Assembly (NCBI RefSeq): GCF_000964465.1
Contig: NZ_BANH01000042.1
Span: 1 to 46,354, forward strand
DNA: 46,354 nucleotides
Direction: 5' to 3'
Source: Gluconobacter thailandicus F149-1 = NBRC 100600
Lineage (GTDB): Bacteria > Pseudomonadota > Alphaproteobacteria > Acetobacterales > Acetobacteraceae
Numbering within the stretch: the stretch's first letter is position 1; each line of letters starts with the position of its first letter. Below the pieces are notes generated by a model. The model saw only the letters and a list, made by a program, of their open reading frames with translations, was not told the DNA's origin and made no database searches. Shown here piece after piece: positions 32,734-40,936 of this stretch. The translations under genes and the position numbers were made by a program.

Positions 32734-33798
32734 TCAGGACAATGCGGCGGCGGGCTGGCGTTCCGAAAGGGGCCAGCGGGGACGTGCGGCGACGTCGATT
32801 TCGTGGGGCTGTTCGCCTGCATGCAGGCGTTCCAGTGCGGCCCAGCCGATCATGACGGCATTATCCGTGCAGAGGCGGAGGGGCGGCGCGATAAAACGAA
32901 TGTCGTGACGTTCGGCTACGGCTTCGAGAGCGCTGCGTAGCGTGCGGTTTGCGGCGACACCACCAGCCACGACAAGAGCTGTGGAGTGTGGAGCCATAGC
33001 GAGCGCGTGTTCCGCACGATCTGCCATGACGTCGGCAACGGCGCGCTGGAAGGATGCGGCAACATCAGCGGCGAACTGGCGGGGAAGTGCTCCGGAACCC
33101 TGCGGCTCGATGAGGCGGCTAACAGCAGTTTTCAGGCCGGAGAACGAGAAGTCGCATCCCTCGCGTCCCTTGAGCGGACGGGGCAGGGCGAAGGCGTCAT
33201 CCCGACCTTCTCCTGCGAGTTTTTCGAGCGCCGGGCCGCCGGGCCAGCCAAGACCGAGCATCTTGGCAACCTTATCGAAAGCTTCGCCGGCGGCGTCGTC
33301 GATTGTGCCTCCGAGGCGAATATATTGCCCGGTTTTCTCCACGGAGATGCACTGGCAATGGCCTCCAGAGACAAGCATTGTCAGGAACGGGAACTGGAGA
33401 TTGGCCTCAAGCGAGGGCAGCCGCGCCGTCAGGACATGGCCCTCGATGTGATTGACCGCGATGAAGGGCCGCCCAAGGGCAAGAGCCAGTCCTTTTGCAT
33501 AGGAACTGCCGACAATCAGGCCACCGATCAGGCCGGGACCTGTCGTTCCTGCAAAGGTGTCGATGTCAGCCAGCGTTAGGGATGCCTTGGAGAGAACGGA
33601 CTGGACCAGTGCGGGCAAAGCGTCCAGATGTGCGCGGGCTGCAATTTCGGGAACGACGCCGCCCAGAATGGCGTGATCGTTCTGGGACAGGACGCCTTCG
33701 GCAAGAATGGTACCGTCATGGGCGAGAATGGCGCAGGCTGTGTCATCACAGGACGTTTCGATCGCCAGAAGTGGGCGCAATGCAGCAGGGTCGGACAT
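32734..33798 (-). CDS. tsaD: tRNA N6-adenosine threonylcarbamoyltransferase
   Basis: About 354 aa. It transfers the threonylcarbamoyl group to A37 of ANN-decoding tRNAs together with TsaB and TsaE. Key stretches are LLAIETSCDDTACAIL, NHIEGHVLTARL (metal-binding His pair), FLTMLVSGGHCQ, GGTIDDAAGEAFDKVAKMLG, and VAGGVAANRTLR. I use the ATG at 33798 (MSDPAALRPLLAIETS). ATG 33807 and a start at 33867 are also in frame but add non-conserved residues. A CATAAT element at 33806-33811 with CTGTCA 18 nt further upstream suggests a promoter so close that the message may be nearly leaderless. Confidence 0.95.
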   Translation of the reverse strand: MSDPAALRPLLAIETSCDDTACAILAHDGTILAEGVLSQNDHAILGGVVPEIAARAHLDALPALVQSVLSKASLTLADIDTFAGTTGPGLIGGLIVGSSYAKGLALALGRPFIAVNHIEGHVLTARLPSLEANLQFPFLTMLVSGGHCQCISVEKTGQYIRLGGTIDDAAGEAFDKVAKMLGLGWPGGPALEKLAGEGRDDAFALPRPLKGREGCDFSFSGLKTAVSRLIEPQGSGALPRQFAADVAASFQRAVADVMADRAEHALAMAPHSTALVVAGGVAANRTLRSALEAVAERHDIRFIAPPLRLCTDNAVMIGWAALERLHAGEQPHEIDVAARPRWPLSERQPAAALS

Positions 33799-33805
33799 GC
33801 CATGC

Positions 33806-33835
33806 ATTATGACCGAGTCTCTCTCATCATGACAG
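33806..33835 (-). promoter_or_regulatory. Candidate sigma-70 promoter for tsaD
   Basis: Minus-strand CTGTCA (33830-33835) and CATAAT (33806-33811) are spaced by 18 nt, matching 4/6 and 5/6 of the consensus. The predicted transcription start would fall at about the tsaD ATG. It is unverified. Confidence 0.35.
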
Positions 33836-33841
33836 CCCCGC

Positions 33842-34915
33842 ATGAATGAGCTAAAGCTGCGGGCCATGAATGCTTCCGTCCTGTCTTCCGACGCCCTTCA
33901 AAAGGTTGCGGCGGAAGCCGTCCGCCGATCTCATGCCGCCAGCCCCTCCGGTCAGCGCAAACTCCCGCTCAGGGTTGGCTCGCGCGCCTCTCCGCTGGCG
34001 CTCTGGCAGACGAGGACATTCCTCACGCGTCTGACGCGCTTCTGCCCCGTCCTGCGTGACATGGGGGCGTTTCAGGAGCACCAGATCAGCACTGAGGGCG
34101 ACCGCAATCTCACACAGCGTCTTGCTGAAATTGGCGGCAAGGGTCTGTTTGCCAAGGAAATTCATGAGGCTCTTGCGGCCGGGCGGATCGATTTTGCAGT
34201 TCATAGCCTTAAGGATCTTGAGACCAATCTTCCGCCAGGTCTGGTTCTGGCCTGCACGCTGAAGCGCGAAGACGCGCGGGATGCGATTATCCTGCGGGAC
34301 CGGACGACAAAGGTTGATCCGGCAGATCCGTATGCCTCCTTGCCAGAAGGTGCGTTGATCGGGTGTGCTTCAGTACGGCGTCAGGCGCAGATGCTGAACC
34401 GCCGTCCGGATCTGCGGTTTGGCCTGTTGCGTGGAAACGTTCAGACCCGTTTGGACAAGCTTCAGGCGGGGGCTTGTGACGCGACGCTTCTGGCGCTTGC
34501 TGGTCTGCGTCGTCTCGGAATGGAAGACCGCGTCGATATTGTGCTGGAGCCGGACCAGATGCTTCCGGCCGCAGGGCAGGGCATTGTGGGCGTGACGGTC
34601 CGCGAGAGTGATACGGAACTGCGTGAGCTGCTCTCGGCAATTGAAGATCCGGAAGCGCGCGCCGTTTCCACGGCCGAACGTGCGCTTCTGGCCGAACTGG
34701 ATGGCTCATGCCGGACGCCGATTGGCGGTTATGCCCGGATTGAGAATAGCGTTCTGAAGCTGACGGGCATGATTGCCAGTGAAGACGGAACGTTCCTGCT
34801 TCGCCGTGAAATTTCTGGCGCGCCACTTGAAGCGGCCCGTATGGGAAGAGAACTGGCAGAGGAACTGCGTCGTGATACCCCGGCAGCCATTTTCGCCGAG
34901 ATGACGCGCGCCTGA
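33842..34915 (+). CDS. hemC: Hydroxymethylbilane synthase (porphobilinogen deaminase)
   Basis: A 357-aa enzyme that polymerises four porphobilinogens in heme synthesis. The conserved start of the fold is LPLRVGSRASPLALWQT, preceded by an unusual extension of about 40 residues. Also seen are TEGDRNLTQRLAEIGGKGLF, AVHSLKDLET, the Arg-rich SVRRQAQMLNRRPDL and LLRGNVQTRLDKL, and the dipyrromethane-cofactor cysteine C290 in DGSCRTPIGGYA. A start at 33866 is possible; neither has a good ribosome-binding site. hemD follows after 2 nt. The gene is divergent from tsaD. Confidence 0.96.
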   Translation: MNELKLRAMNASVLSSDALQKVAAEAVRRSHAASPSGQRKLPLRVGSRASPLALWQTRTFLTRLTRFCPVLRDMGAFQEHQISTEGDRNLTQRLAEIGGKGLFAKEIHEALAAGRIDFAVHSLKDLETNLPPGLVLACTLKREDARDAIILRDRTTKVDPADPYASLPEGALIGCASVRRQAQMLNRRPDLRFGLLRGNVQTRLDKLQAGACDATLLALAGLRRLGMEDRVDIVLEPDQMLPAAGQGIVGVTVRESDTELRELLSAIEDPEARAVSTAERALLAELDGSCRTPIGGYARIENSVLKLTGMIASEDGTFLLRREISGAPLEAARMGRELAEELRRDTPAAIFAEMTRA

Positions 34916-34917
34916 CC

Positions 34918-35583
34918 ATGAGACGGCGCGCGGTTCTGGTCACGCGTCCTGAGCCTGGCCTGACCGTGACGCTCGCGGATGTTCGGCGTCTCGGGTGGAA
35001 CGCAGTTTCATGTCCGATGCTGGAAATTCGTACAGATGCGCCAATAACCGTGCGAGATTGTGAGGCCATAGCCATCACCAGTGCGAATGCTTTGGCATCA
35101 CTGGAAGACTGGCCTCGCGATCAACGTATTGTGGCCGTCGGTTCCAGTACCGCTGATCGTGCACGGAGCATGGGCTTTCGGCGGGTCGAGGCGGCGGATG
35201 GAGATGCCCGCTCTCTCGCGGCCTATTGCCGTAGCCATGATCTGACTGGTCCTTCCCTTCTTCTGGCCTGTGGCGAGGGGTATGGGCTGGATCTTGCGGA
35301 AGAACTGAATGCGTCCCGGGTGAGCGTTTATGGCGTGACCAAGCGTGCTCTTCTGATGGACGCCGCTCGTGATGCCCTTTTGAGGCATGAGGTCGAGGCT
35401 GTTGTCTTTTATTCAGGAAAAACAGCAGACGCCTTCATGGAGGCTCTGGAGAGCCAGGGTTTGGAAAGCCTGTCTGGGGTGAGGGCACTCTGTCTGTCCG
35501 AGGCCATCGCTGCACGCCTGACCAGAAAGGACTGGCGTGCAGTGGAATGGCCCGATCCGCTGGAACGGCTCGGGCCTTACTGA
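34918..35583 (+). CDS. hemD: Uroporphyrinogen-III synthase
   Basis: A 221-aa protein catalysing closure and D-ring inversion of hydroxymethylbilane. HemD sequences are poorly conserved, but VLVTRPEPGLTVTLADVRRLGW at the N-terminus, the loop AIAITSANAL, VAVGSSTADRARSMGF, and the second-domain VVFYSGKTADAFMEAL and CLSEAIAARL give the usual two-domain pattern. It starts 2 nt after the hemC stop, the normal hemC-hemD pairing, which confirms the call. The end lies 8 nt from the end of the convergent secB. Confidence 0.92.
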   Translation: MRRRAVLVTRPEPGLTVTLADVRRLGWNAVSCPMLEIRTDAPITVRDCEAIAITSANALASLEDWPRDQRIVAVGSSTADRARSMGFRRVEAADGDARSLAAYCRSHDLTGPSLLLACGEGYGLDLAEELNASRVSVYGVTKRALLMDAARDALLRHEVEAVVFYSGKTADAFMEALESQGLESLSGVRALCLSEAIAARLTRKDWRAVEWPDPLERLGPY

Positions 35584-35591
35584 TCGGGAGA

Positions 35592-36116
35592 TCAGGCTTC
35601 GCCAGCTGGCTCCGGGAACTGCTGGGCGCGCTTGGCCTGCCACAGGGCAACGAAGTCGATCGGCTGCAGAACCACCGGCGGGAAACCACCGTCACGGGTG
35701 ACGTCGCTGATGATGGAACGCACATACGGGAAGATCAGGCGCGGAACTTCAACCAGCAGGATAGGCTCGACGAGTTCCTGCGGAGCGTTGCCCAGCGTCA
35801 CGATGGCGGCATAGGTCAGCTCGGCAATGAAGACCGTGCGGCCAGCCTTGCCACCTTCTTCTGCTGGCGGCTCGGCAGCTTCGGCGCGAACAGCCAGAGC
35901 AACTTCGTAAACCGGCTGTTCTTCTTCCAGGCGGTTGGCCTGAACGTCGATGTTGACGGAAATCTGCGGGGCAGCGCGAAGCGTTGCGAAGATGGAAGCG
36001 CCGGCCGGAACTTCGAAGGACAGGTCCTTCGTGTACTGCAGGTTGACGGCAAGCGGCATCTGCGGCGGAGCGCCTTCCATGTTCTGCGTGGTGTTGTCGT
36101 TTATATTCTCGGACAT
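35592..36116 (-). CDS. secB: Protein-export chaperone SecB
   Basis: A 174-aa tetrameric chaperone that keeps precursor proteins unfolded and passes them to SecA. Diagnostic regions are LAVNLQYTKDLSFEVP, ISVNIDVQANRLEEEQPVYEVAL, FIAELTYAAIVTLGN, LIFPYVRSIISDVTRDGGFPP and VLQPIDFVALW. The ATG at 36116 follows CCGGAG at good spacing, so I reject the in-frame upstream extension. A Tim44-like gene, mltA and others diverge from it, a familiar alphaproteobacterial neighbourhood. Confidence 0.96.
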   Translation of the reverse strand: MSENINDNTTQNMEGAPPQMPLAVNLQYTKDLSFEVPAGASIFATLRAAPQISVNIDVQANRLEEEQPVYEVALAVRAEAAEPPAEEGGKAGRTVFIAELTYAAIVTLGNAPQELVEPILLVEVPRLIFPYVRSIISDVTRDGGFPPVVLQPIDFVALWQAKRAQQFPEPAGEA

Positions 36117-36296
36117 GTACGGTCTCCGGATCCGCAGGGCGGATAGCGATGGAACGATTGCGATACAGTGGCGGTAGCATGATGTGTCATGCACGCCAAG
36201 ACAGGCTTCCTGCATGCATGAGGTTGAGATTGGGTCGCTGCCGCCCTATCTGTAAGACAACGGAAATTTCAACGACCTGCGTGAAACATAACCTTC

Positions 36297-37052
36297 ATGT
36301 CTTCTGACGACATTCATCTCTCCTCCGCTCTGATTGGCCATTCCGGTCACGAATTCCCATGGGACATCGTGGTGCTGGCAGTTCTGGCGATTGCACTCGG
36401 TTTTCGCCTCTACCGCGTGTTGGGACGTCGTATTGGCATGCAGGGTGTTCGGCAGGACCGGCCTCCTGTCTTTACAGGGCCAGGACAGGCTCCGGCCCGC
36501 CAGACGCCGCCGCCTCTGCCGGTTGCCTCCGCGCAGGGAAATGCCGAGCCTGCGCCGCAGATTGAGTACGACATTCCTGCACCCGCCACCCGTGTGGGGA
36601 CTATTCTCGGGCAGATGACGCAGCTTGACGGTGGGTTTACGCCGCAAGGCTTCCTGAAAGACGCAGAGACCATCTTCCGACAGGTGGTTCCAGCTTTCGC
36701 CGCGGGTGACCGGGCGGCTCTGTCAGGTCTGATGACGCCAGAGACTGAAGAGGCGTTTCTCGCGGCCATCGATGCGCGAACGGAAGCTGGCGAAACGCAG
36801 CGTAGTGACCTTCGTGGCATCGAGAGCATGGCTATTCTGGATGCGATGCTTGTGTCTGGCGACGGCAATACGCAGACCGGCCGAATCGAAGTGCGGATCG
36901 TGTCGCGCCAGGTCAACATGCTGACGGACCGTCAGGGTGAGCCGGTTCAGGGCACGGATGCTGTCACGGAGTTCCACGACCTGTGGCTGTTCGAACGTCA
37001 GTTTGGAGTGTCAGGAACGCAATGGCGTCTGGCGGCATCACGCCCGGCCTGA
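36297..37052 (+). CDS. Tim44-like domain protein
   Basis: A 251-aa protein with one N-terminal membrane anchor (FPWDIVVLAVLAIALGFRLY), a Pro-rich linker (about 55-95), and a C-terminal Tim44-like domain (about 115-251: GFTPQGFLKDAETIFRQVVPAF, ALSGLMTPETEEAFLAAI, FHDLWLFERQ, WRLAASRPA). It is the second Tim44-like protein in the window, with a different anchor and linker from the one at 12.7-13.6 kb. The position between secB and mltA is common in alphaproteobacteria and suggests a cell-envelope function. The exact role is unknown. Confidence 0.88.
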   Translation: MSSDDIHLSSALIGHSGHEFPWDIVVLAVLAIALGFRLYRVLGRRIGMQGVRQDRPPVFTGPGQAPARQTPPPLPVASAQGNAEPAPQIEYDIPAPATRVGTILGQMTQLDGGFTPQGFLKDAETIFRQVVPAFAAGDRAALSGLMTPETEEAFLAAIDARTEAGETQRSDLRGIESMAILDAMLVSGDGNTQTGRIEVRIVSRQVNMLTDRQGEPVQGTDAVTEFHDLWLFERQFGVSGTQWRLAASRPA

Positions 37053-37067
37053 TTATATACGCTCATC

Positions 37068-38213
37068 ATGAGAAAACTGCTGACACTGACAGCACTTGCC
37101 CTCGTGGCCGGGTGCGCCACACAGAACGATAAGTCCTCCTCTCTTTCCCTGACAGCGACCGGTTTTGATGCCCTTACGGGATGGGAGAGGGAGGATTTTT
37201 CCTCTCTTCTTCCTGTTTTGCGTCAGAACTGCCATCGGCTGACACAGCTTCCGCCGGAGACGCCTCTCGGGGGAGCGGAGACGCTACCCTATGGCCGGGA
37301 AGCGGGGGACTGGTCCGCGGCCTGTGCGGTTATCGAGACAGCAACGGATACCCGGACTTACCTCCAGACGTGGTTTCAGCCTTATGTTGTCGATGCCAGG
37401 GCGTTCTACAGCGGCTACTTCGAGCCTCAGATCGAAGCATCCCTGACGCGGGGTGGCCCGTATCAGACGCCGGTTTATGGACGGCCGCAGGATCTCGTGC
37501 GGACCAAAGCCACCAATGGCCAGATGGTGACGGGGCGCTGGGAAAACGGTCAGTTCAAACCCTATTACGATCGGGCGCAGATTGATGCCGGGGTTCTGAA
37601 CGGGCAGGGGCTGGAAATTGCCTGGCTGAAAAGCCCGGTGGATCTGTTTTTCCTGCAAATCCAGGGGTCGGGTCGATTGATCCTCCCTGATGGCTCCCAG
37701 ATCCGCGTGGGGTACGACGGCAAAAACGGCCTGCCTTATGTGCCGCTTGGTCGCGTTCTGGTTCAGGAAAATGAACTGGCATCGTCCTCAGTCAGCATGG
37801 ATAGCATCAAAGGATGGCTGGAAACGCATCCGGATCGCATGATGGCGATGATGGAGCGTAATCCGAACTACGTCTTTTTCCGGCGCGATGATGGCAGTCT
37901 TGCGCAAGGGGCGACGGGGGCTTTTGGGGTGCCACTGACAGCCGGTCGTTCGGTGGCCATTGACCGGTCTGTGGTTCCTTTTGCAACTCCGCTGTGGGTC
38001 GAGACGAAGCTGCCGGATGCCAAAGGGCAGCCTGCACCCTGGCAGCATCTGGTCTTTGCCCAGGATATCGGAACGGACATCAAGGGCGCAGGACGTGCCG
38101 ATCTGTTCACGGGCTGGGGCGCTTTTGCCCAGTATGTCGCAGGAAATCTGCATGAAGGGGGCAGGATGGTGATCCTGCTACCGCGTCCTCCTGCGGTTTC
38201 CTCGGCTCCATGA
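37068..38213 (+). CDS. mltA: Membrane-bound lytic murein transglycosylase A
   Basis: A 381-aa lipoprotein that cleaves peptidoglycan glycan strands to anhydromuropeptides. The N-terminus MRKLLTLTALALVAGC is a lipoprotein signal with lipid-anchored Cys16. The MltA domain shows AFYSGYFEPQIEASLTRGG, TPVYGRPQDLV, FFLQIQGSGRL and NPNYVFF. The C-terminal 3D domain has FAQDIGTDIKGAGRADLF with the catalytic Asp. The stop overlaps the following methyltransferase start (ATGA). Confidence 0.95.
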   Translation: MRKLLTLTALALVAGCATQNDKSSSLSLTATGFDALTGWEREDFSSLLPVLRQNCHRLTQLPPETPLGGAETLPYGREAGDWSAACAVIETATDTRTYLQTWFQPYVVDARAFYSGYFEPQIEASLTRGGPYQTPVYGRPQDLVRTKATNGQMVTGRWENGQFKPYYDRAQIDAGVLNGQGLEIAWLKSPVDLFFLQIQGSGRLILPDGSQIRVGYDGKNGLPYVPLGRVLVQENELASSSVSMDSIKGWLETHPDRMMAMMERNPNYVFFRRDDGSLAQGATGAFGVPLTAGRSVAIDRSVVPFATPLWVETKLPDAKGQPAPWQHLVFAQDIGTDIKGAGRADLFTGWGAFAQYVAGNLHEGGRMVILLPRPPAVSSAP

Positions 38214-39040
38214 TCCGAAGCCGCCGGGAGACGCTCGGCGCCCATACGATGATCCGAGGAGACTGCACGACCGTTCTGCGCCGTATGCCGTCGCAGAGCG
38301 TCGATATTGTCGTCACGTCCCCGCCGTATAATCTGGGTATTGAGTACCGTACCTATCAGGATCAGTTGCCTGAAGACGCGTATCTGGACTGGATGGAAGA
38401 CGTCTGTGCCAGCGTGAAGCGGATCATGAAAGATGATGGATCGTTCTTCCTGAATATTGCCGGATCCTCGTCTCAGCCCTGGCTTCCGTTTGAGTTGATG
38501 TCCCGGCTGCGTAAGCTGTTCGTGCTTCAGAACCATATCACCTGGATCAAGTCGATTTCGGTGGGCGAAATCACGTACGGGCATTTCAAGCCTCTGAACT
38601 CGCCTCGTTTTGTTAACCGGAACCATGAACACATTTTCCATCTGACCAAGAAGGGCGATGTGAAAGTTGCCCGGCTGGATGCGGGCGTTCCGTTTACGGA
38701 CAAGAGCAATATTTCACGCCGACAGCATGAGATGGACCGGCGCTGTCGAGGGGATACATGGTTCATTCCCTATGAAACGGTTCGGAGTCGCAAAGAAAAA
38801 TTCAGCCATCCGGGCACGTTTCCCATCGCGTTGCCAGAAGCCTGTATACGTCTGCACGGTGTCAAACCCGGTGGCGTGTTGCTGGACCCGTTCATGGGGG
38901 TGGGAACGAGCCTGATTGCGGCAGAACGCAAAGGTTTGTCAGGCATCGGCGTGGAAAAAGACACGCGTTACGTGAATATTGCGCGCAAGCGTCTGCGTGC
39001 GGCGATCGGGATGAAAGAAGAGGACTGGGTGGACGAATGA
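38210..39040 (+). CDS. Beta-class DNA methyltransferase, orphan
   Basis: A 276-aa SAM-dependent DNA methyltransferase. Motif IV is TSPPYN at residues 36-41 and motif I DPFMGVGTSLIAAE from about 226, an order (IV before I) typical of the beta class. The SPPY form of motif IV is more usual in N4-cytosine enzymes than the DPPY/NPPY of N6-adenine ones, so the modified base is uncertain. No restriction endonuclease or specificity gene is adjacent; it overlaps mltA by 4 nt (ATGA). ATG 38249 is an alternative start. It may be a solitary regulatory methyltransferase of CcrM-like type, though CcrM's C-terminal DNA-binding extension is missing. Confidence 0.85.
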   Translation: MIRSRRETLGAHTMIRGDCTTVLRRMPSQSVDIVVTSPPYNLGIEYRTYQDQLPEDAYLDWMEDVCASVKRIMKDDGSFFLNIAGSSSQPWLPFELMSRLRKLFVLQNHITWIKSISVGEITYGHFKPLNSPRFVNRNHEHIFHLTKKGDVKVARLDAGVPFTDKSNISRRQHEMDRRCRGDTWFIPYETVRSRKEKFSHPGTFPIALPEACIRLHGVKPGGVLLDPFMGVGTSLIAAERKGLSGIGVEKDTRYVNIARKRLRAAIGMKEEDWVDE

Positions 39041-39136
39041 TCGGTCAGGCCTTTAGGTCTGACAGGATCAATCGTTTTGACTTCTCGTGTTACAATCTTC
39101 AAACCTCACATTCTCGTGACAGTGAGGAGATTTGCG

Positions 39137-40597
39137 GTGCGTCGCAGCACAATTACCAAAGGAATTGCCGGTCTGGTGGCACTGGGCGTCGTCGCCTGGG
39201 GCGGTACAGTCACCTATCTTGAGCATTTCGATCATGCTGGCGCGCCAAAGCTTCCTGCTAGCAGCCCTACTCGGCATGACCCTGTAGCCATGACGGCATT
39301 CGCGGCTTTTCAGGAAGTGCGCTGTGATTACTGTCACACGCGTAACGCTGATCTGCCGTTCTACTTCAAGCTGCCGCTGGCCAATCAGATCATGAACCGC
39401 GATCTGGAGCAGGGGCAGCGTCACTTTGAGTTTGCGCCGATCATCGAGGCGTTCCAGCAGGGCAAGCCACCTTCCGTTGAGCAGCTTTCTCGTATCGAGG
39501 AAGTCATCGTGCAGAACCGGATGCCACCGGCAGCCTATCTCACAATGCATCCGCACGCTCACCTGAACGAGAAGCAGCGCGCCGATATTCTGAAGTGGGT
39601 GCGTGACCAGCGCGAGCGCTATTACGCCAGTACGGATGTTGCGCCGCAGTTCCGGGGGGAAGTCATTCAGCCTATCCCGGAAACGATTGCCGTGGACTGG
39701 AAGAAGGCCGAACTGGGACGCACCCTGTTCTTTGACAAGCAGCTTTCTGGAAATGGCCAGCTTAACTGTGCAAGCTGCCATGGACTGGACAAGGCCGGCG
39801 TGGACAACCAGACGACTGCGACAGGTATCAACGGCCAGACCGGCCCGATCAATGTGCCGACGGTTTACAACTCCGTCTTCAACATCGGGCAGTTCTGGAA
39901 TGGTCGGGCCAAGGATCTGGCCGAGCAAGCTGCTGGCCCTGTCATGAATCCGCTGGAAATGGGCTCGCATGACTGGCCAGCCGTGGCAGATCGTGTGCGG
40001 GCAGAGCCAGGTTACACGGACCAGTTCACAGCGGTTTACGGGTCTGACGAGATCACGAAGAACACTGTTACGGATGCGATCGCCGAGTACGAAAAGACGC
40101 TGATCACGCCGGATAGCCGCTTCGACCTGTACCTCAAGGGCAAGGCAGACGCGATTACGGCACAGGAAAAGCGCGGCTATGAGCGCTTCAAGACGATTGG
40201 TTGCTCTGGCTGCCATAGCGGTGTTGCCGTCGGTGGCGATGCGTACGAAATTCTGGGTCTTGAGGGGCCATATTTCGAAGACCGTCACAGCAAGCTGACG
40301 GCGGCGGATGATGGGCGTTTCTCTTTCACCAACAACCCGTCTGATCGTGAGCGCTTCAAGGTGCCAAACCTGCGGAACGTCGAACTGACCGGTCCGTGGT
40401 TCCATGATGGTTCTGCCAAGACACTGGATGCTGCCGTTCGTGCCATGGCGCGTTACGAAACGCCCGATCATGATATCAGTGATCAGGATGTTGCAGACAT
40501 CGTTGCGTTCCTGAAGACCCTGACGGGCAAGTATCAGGGCATTCCGCTCAAGGATGTTCCGGCAGATGCTCCATTGCGGGCAGCGCAGGCTCACTGA
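39137..40597 (+). CDS. Tri-heme cytochrome c peroxidase (membrane-anchored)
   Basis: About 486 aa. A short basic N-terminus and one membrane anchor (GIAGLVALGVVAWGGTVTYL) lead to a periplasmic protein with three CXXCH heme sites: CDYCH at 63-67, CASCH at 211-215 and CSGCH at 356-360. The first belongs to an extra N-terminal heme-binding domain; the last two form the classical di-heme peroxidase (LGRTLFFDKQLSGNG, FWNGRAKDLAEQAAGPVMNP, FKVPNLRNVELTGPWFHDG). This resembles E. coli YhjA, which takes electrons from quinol. GTG 39137 is chosen for its GAGGAG site 7 nt upstream; a TTG at 39077 lies in the same frame. A terminator follows. Confidence 0.92.
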   Translation: MRRSTITKGIAGLVALGVVAWGGTVTYLEHFDHAGAPKLPASSPTRHDPVAMTAFAAFQEVRCDYCHTRNADLPFYFKLPLANQIMNRDLEQGQRHFEFAPIIEAFQQGKPPSVEQLSRIEEVIVQNRMPPAAYLTMHPHAHLNEKQRADILKWVRDQRERYYASTDVAPQFRGEVIQPIPETIAVDWKKAELGRTLFFDKQLSGNGQLNCASCHGLDKAGVDNQTTATGINGQTGPINVPTVYNSVFNIGQFWNGRAKDLAEQAAGPVMNPLEMGSHDWPAVADRVRAEPGYTDQFTAVYGSDEITKNTVTDAIAEYEKTLITPDSRFDLYLKGKADAITAQEKRGYERFKTIGCSGCHSGVAVGGDAYEILGLEGPYFEDRHSKLTAADDGRFSFTNNPSDRERFKVPNLRNVELTGPWFHDGSAKTLDAAVRAMARYETPDHDISDQDVADIVAFLKTLTGKYQGIPLKDVPADAPLRAAQAH

Positions 40598-40615
40598 CTG
40601 CGGAATTGAATGATG

Positions 40616-40645
40616 AAACGGCCTCGGAGTGATCCGGGGCCGTTT
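40616..40645. terminator. Bidirectional terminator between peroxidase and DUF6582-type gene
   Basis: AAACGGCC and GGCCGTTT enclose CGGA/TCCG, giving a stem of about 12 bp (40616-40628 with 40633-40645) with a GTGA loop, and short A/T flanks on both sides. It lies between convergent genes. Confidence 0.8.
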
Positions 40646-40656
40646 CTGATTCTGGC

Positions 40657-40863
40657 TTAGTCTTTGTTCAGTTTACGATCTGCTGCCCGGTCAATCTCAT
40701 CCCGTTCTTCCGGTGTCAGCAGCCCCCGTTCCATCTCCTGCGTGGCACGGGCTTTCGCATTCCGTGCCCTGGCCTTTGTATCGACGGGATAGGCCCGTTT
40801 TTCAGGAAGCCCGAATTCCCTGTCAGGCAGGCTGTCCCGTTCCTCTTTACTGAGCTTGCTCAT
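40657..40863 (-). CDS. Small charged protein (DUF6582-like)
   Basis: A 68-aa, highly charged, soluble protein: MSKLSKEERDSLPDREFGLP then KRAYPVDTKARARNAKARA and LTPEERDEIDRAADRKLNKD. The LPxxxFGLPEKRxYPVxDxxRARNAKARAT pattern is that of a family of small phage and bacterial proteins now grouped as DUF6582-like; function unknown. AAGGAGAC stands about 6 nt before the ATG at 40863, so the in-frame upstream extension into the CRISPR region is rejected. It lies between the peroxidase and the CRISPR array and has no known link to either. Confidence 0.75.
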   Translation of the reverse strand: MSKLSKEERDSLPDREFGLPEKRAYPVDTKARARNAKARATQEMERGLLTPEERDEIDRAADRKLNKD

Positions 40864-40936
40864 GATCTGTCTCCTTGTGTGCAAGAATGTTGGGAGAATG
40901 AGTGCGGTTGTGCAGGGCTCAGAAGCCTGACGGTAA

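Noticed and set aside
39068-40594. 508-codon minus-strand open frame
   Set aside because: It is the exact antisense of the tri-heme peroxidase gene, whose heme motifs and start site are convincing; the antisense translation has no domain.
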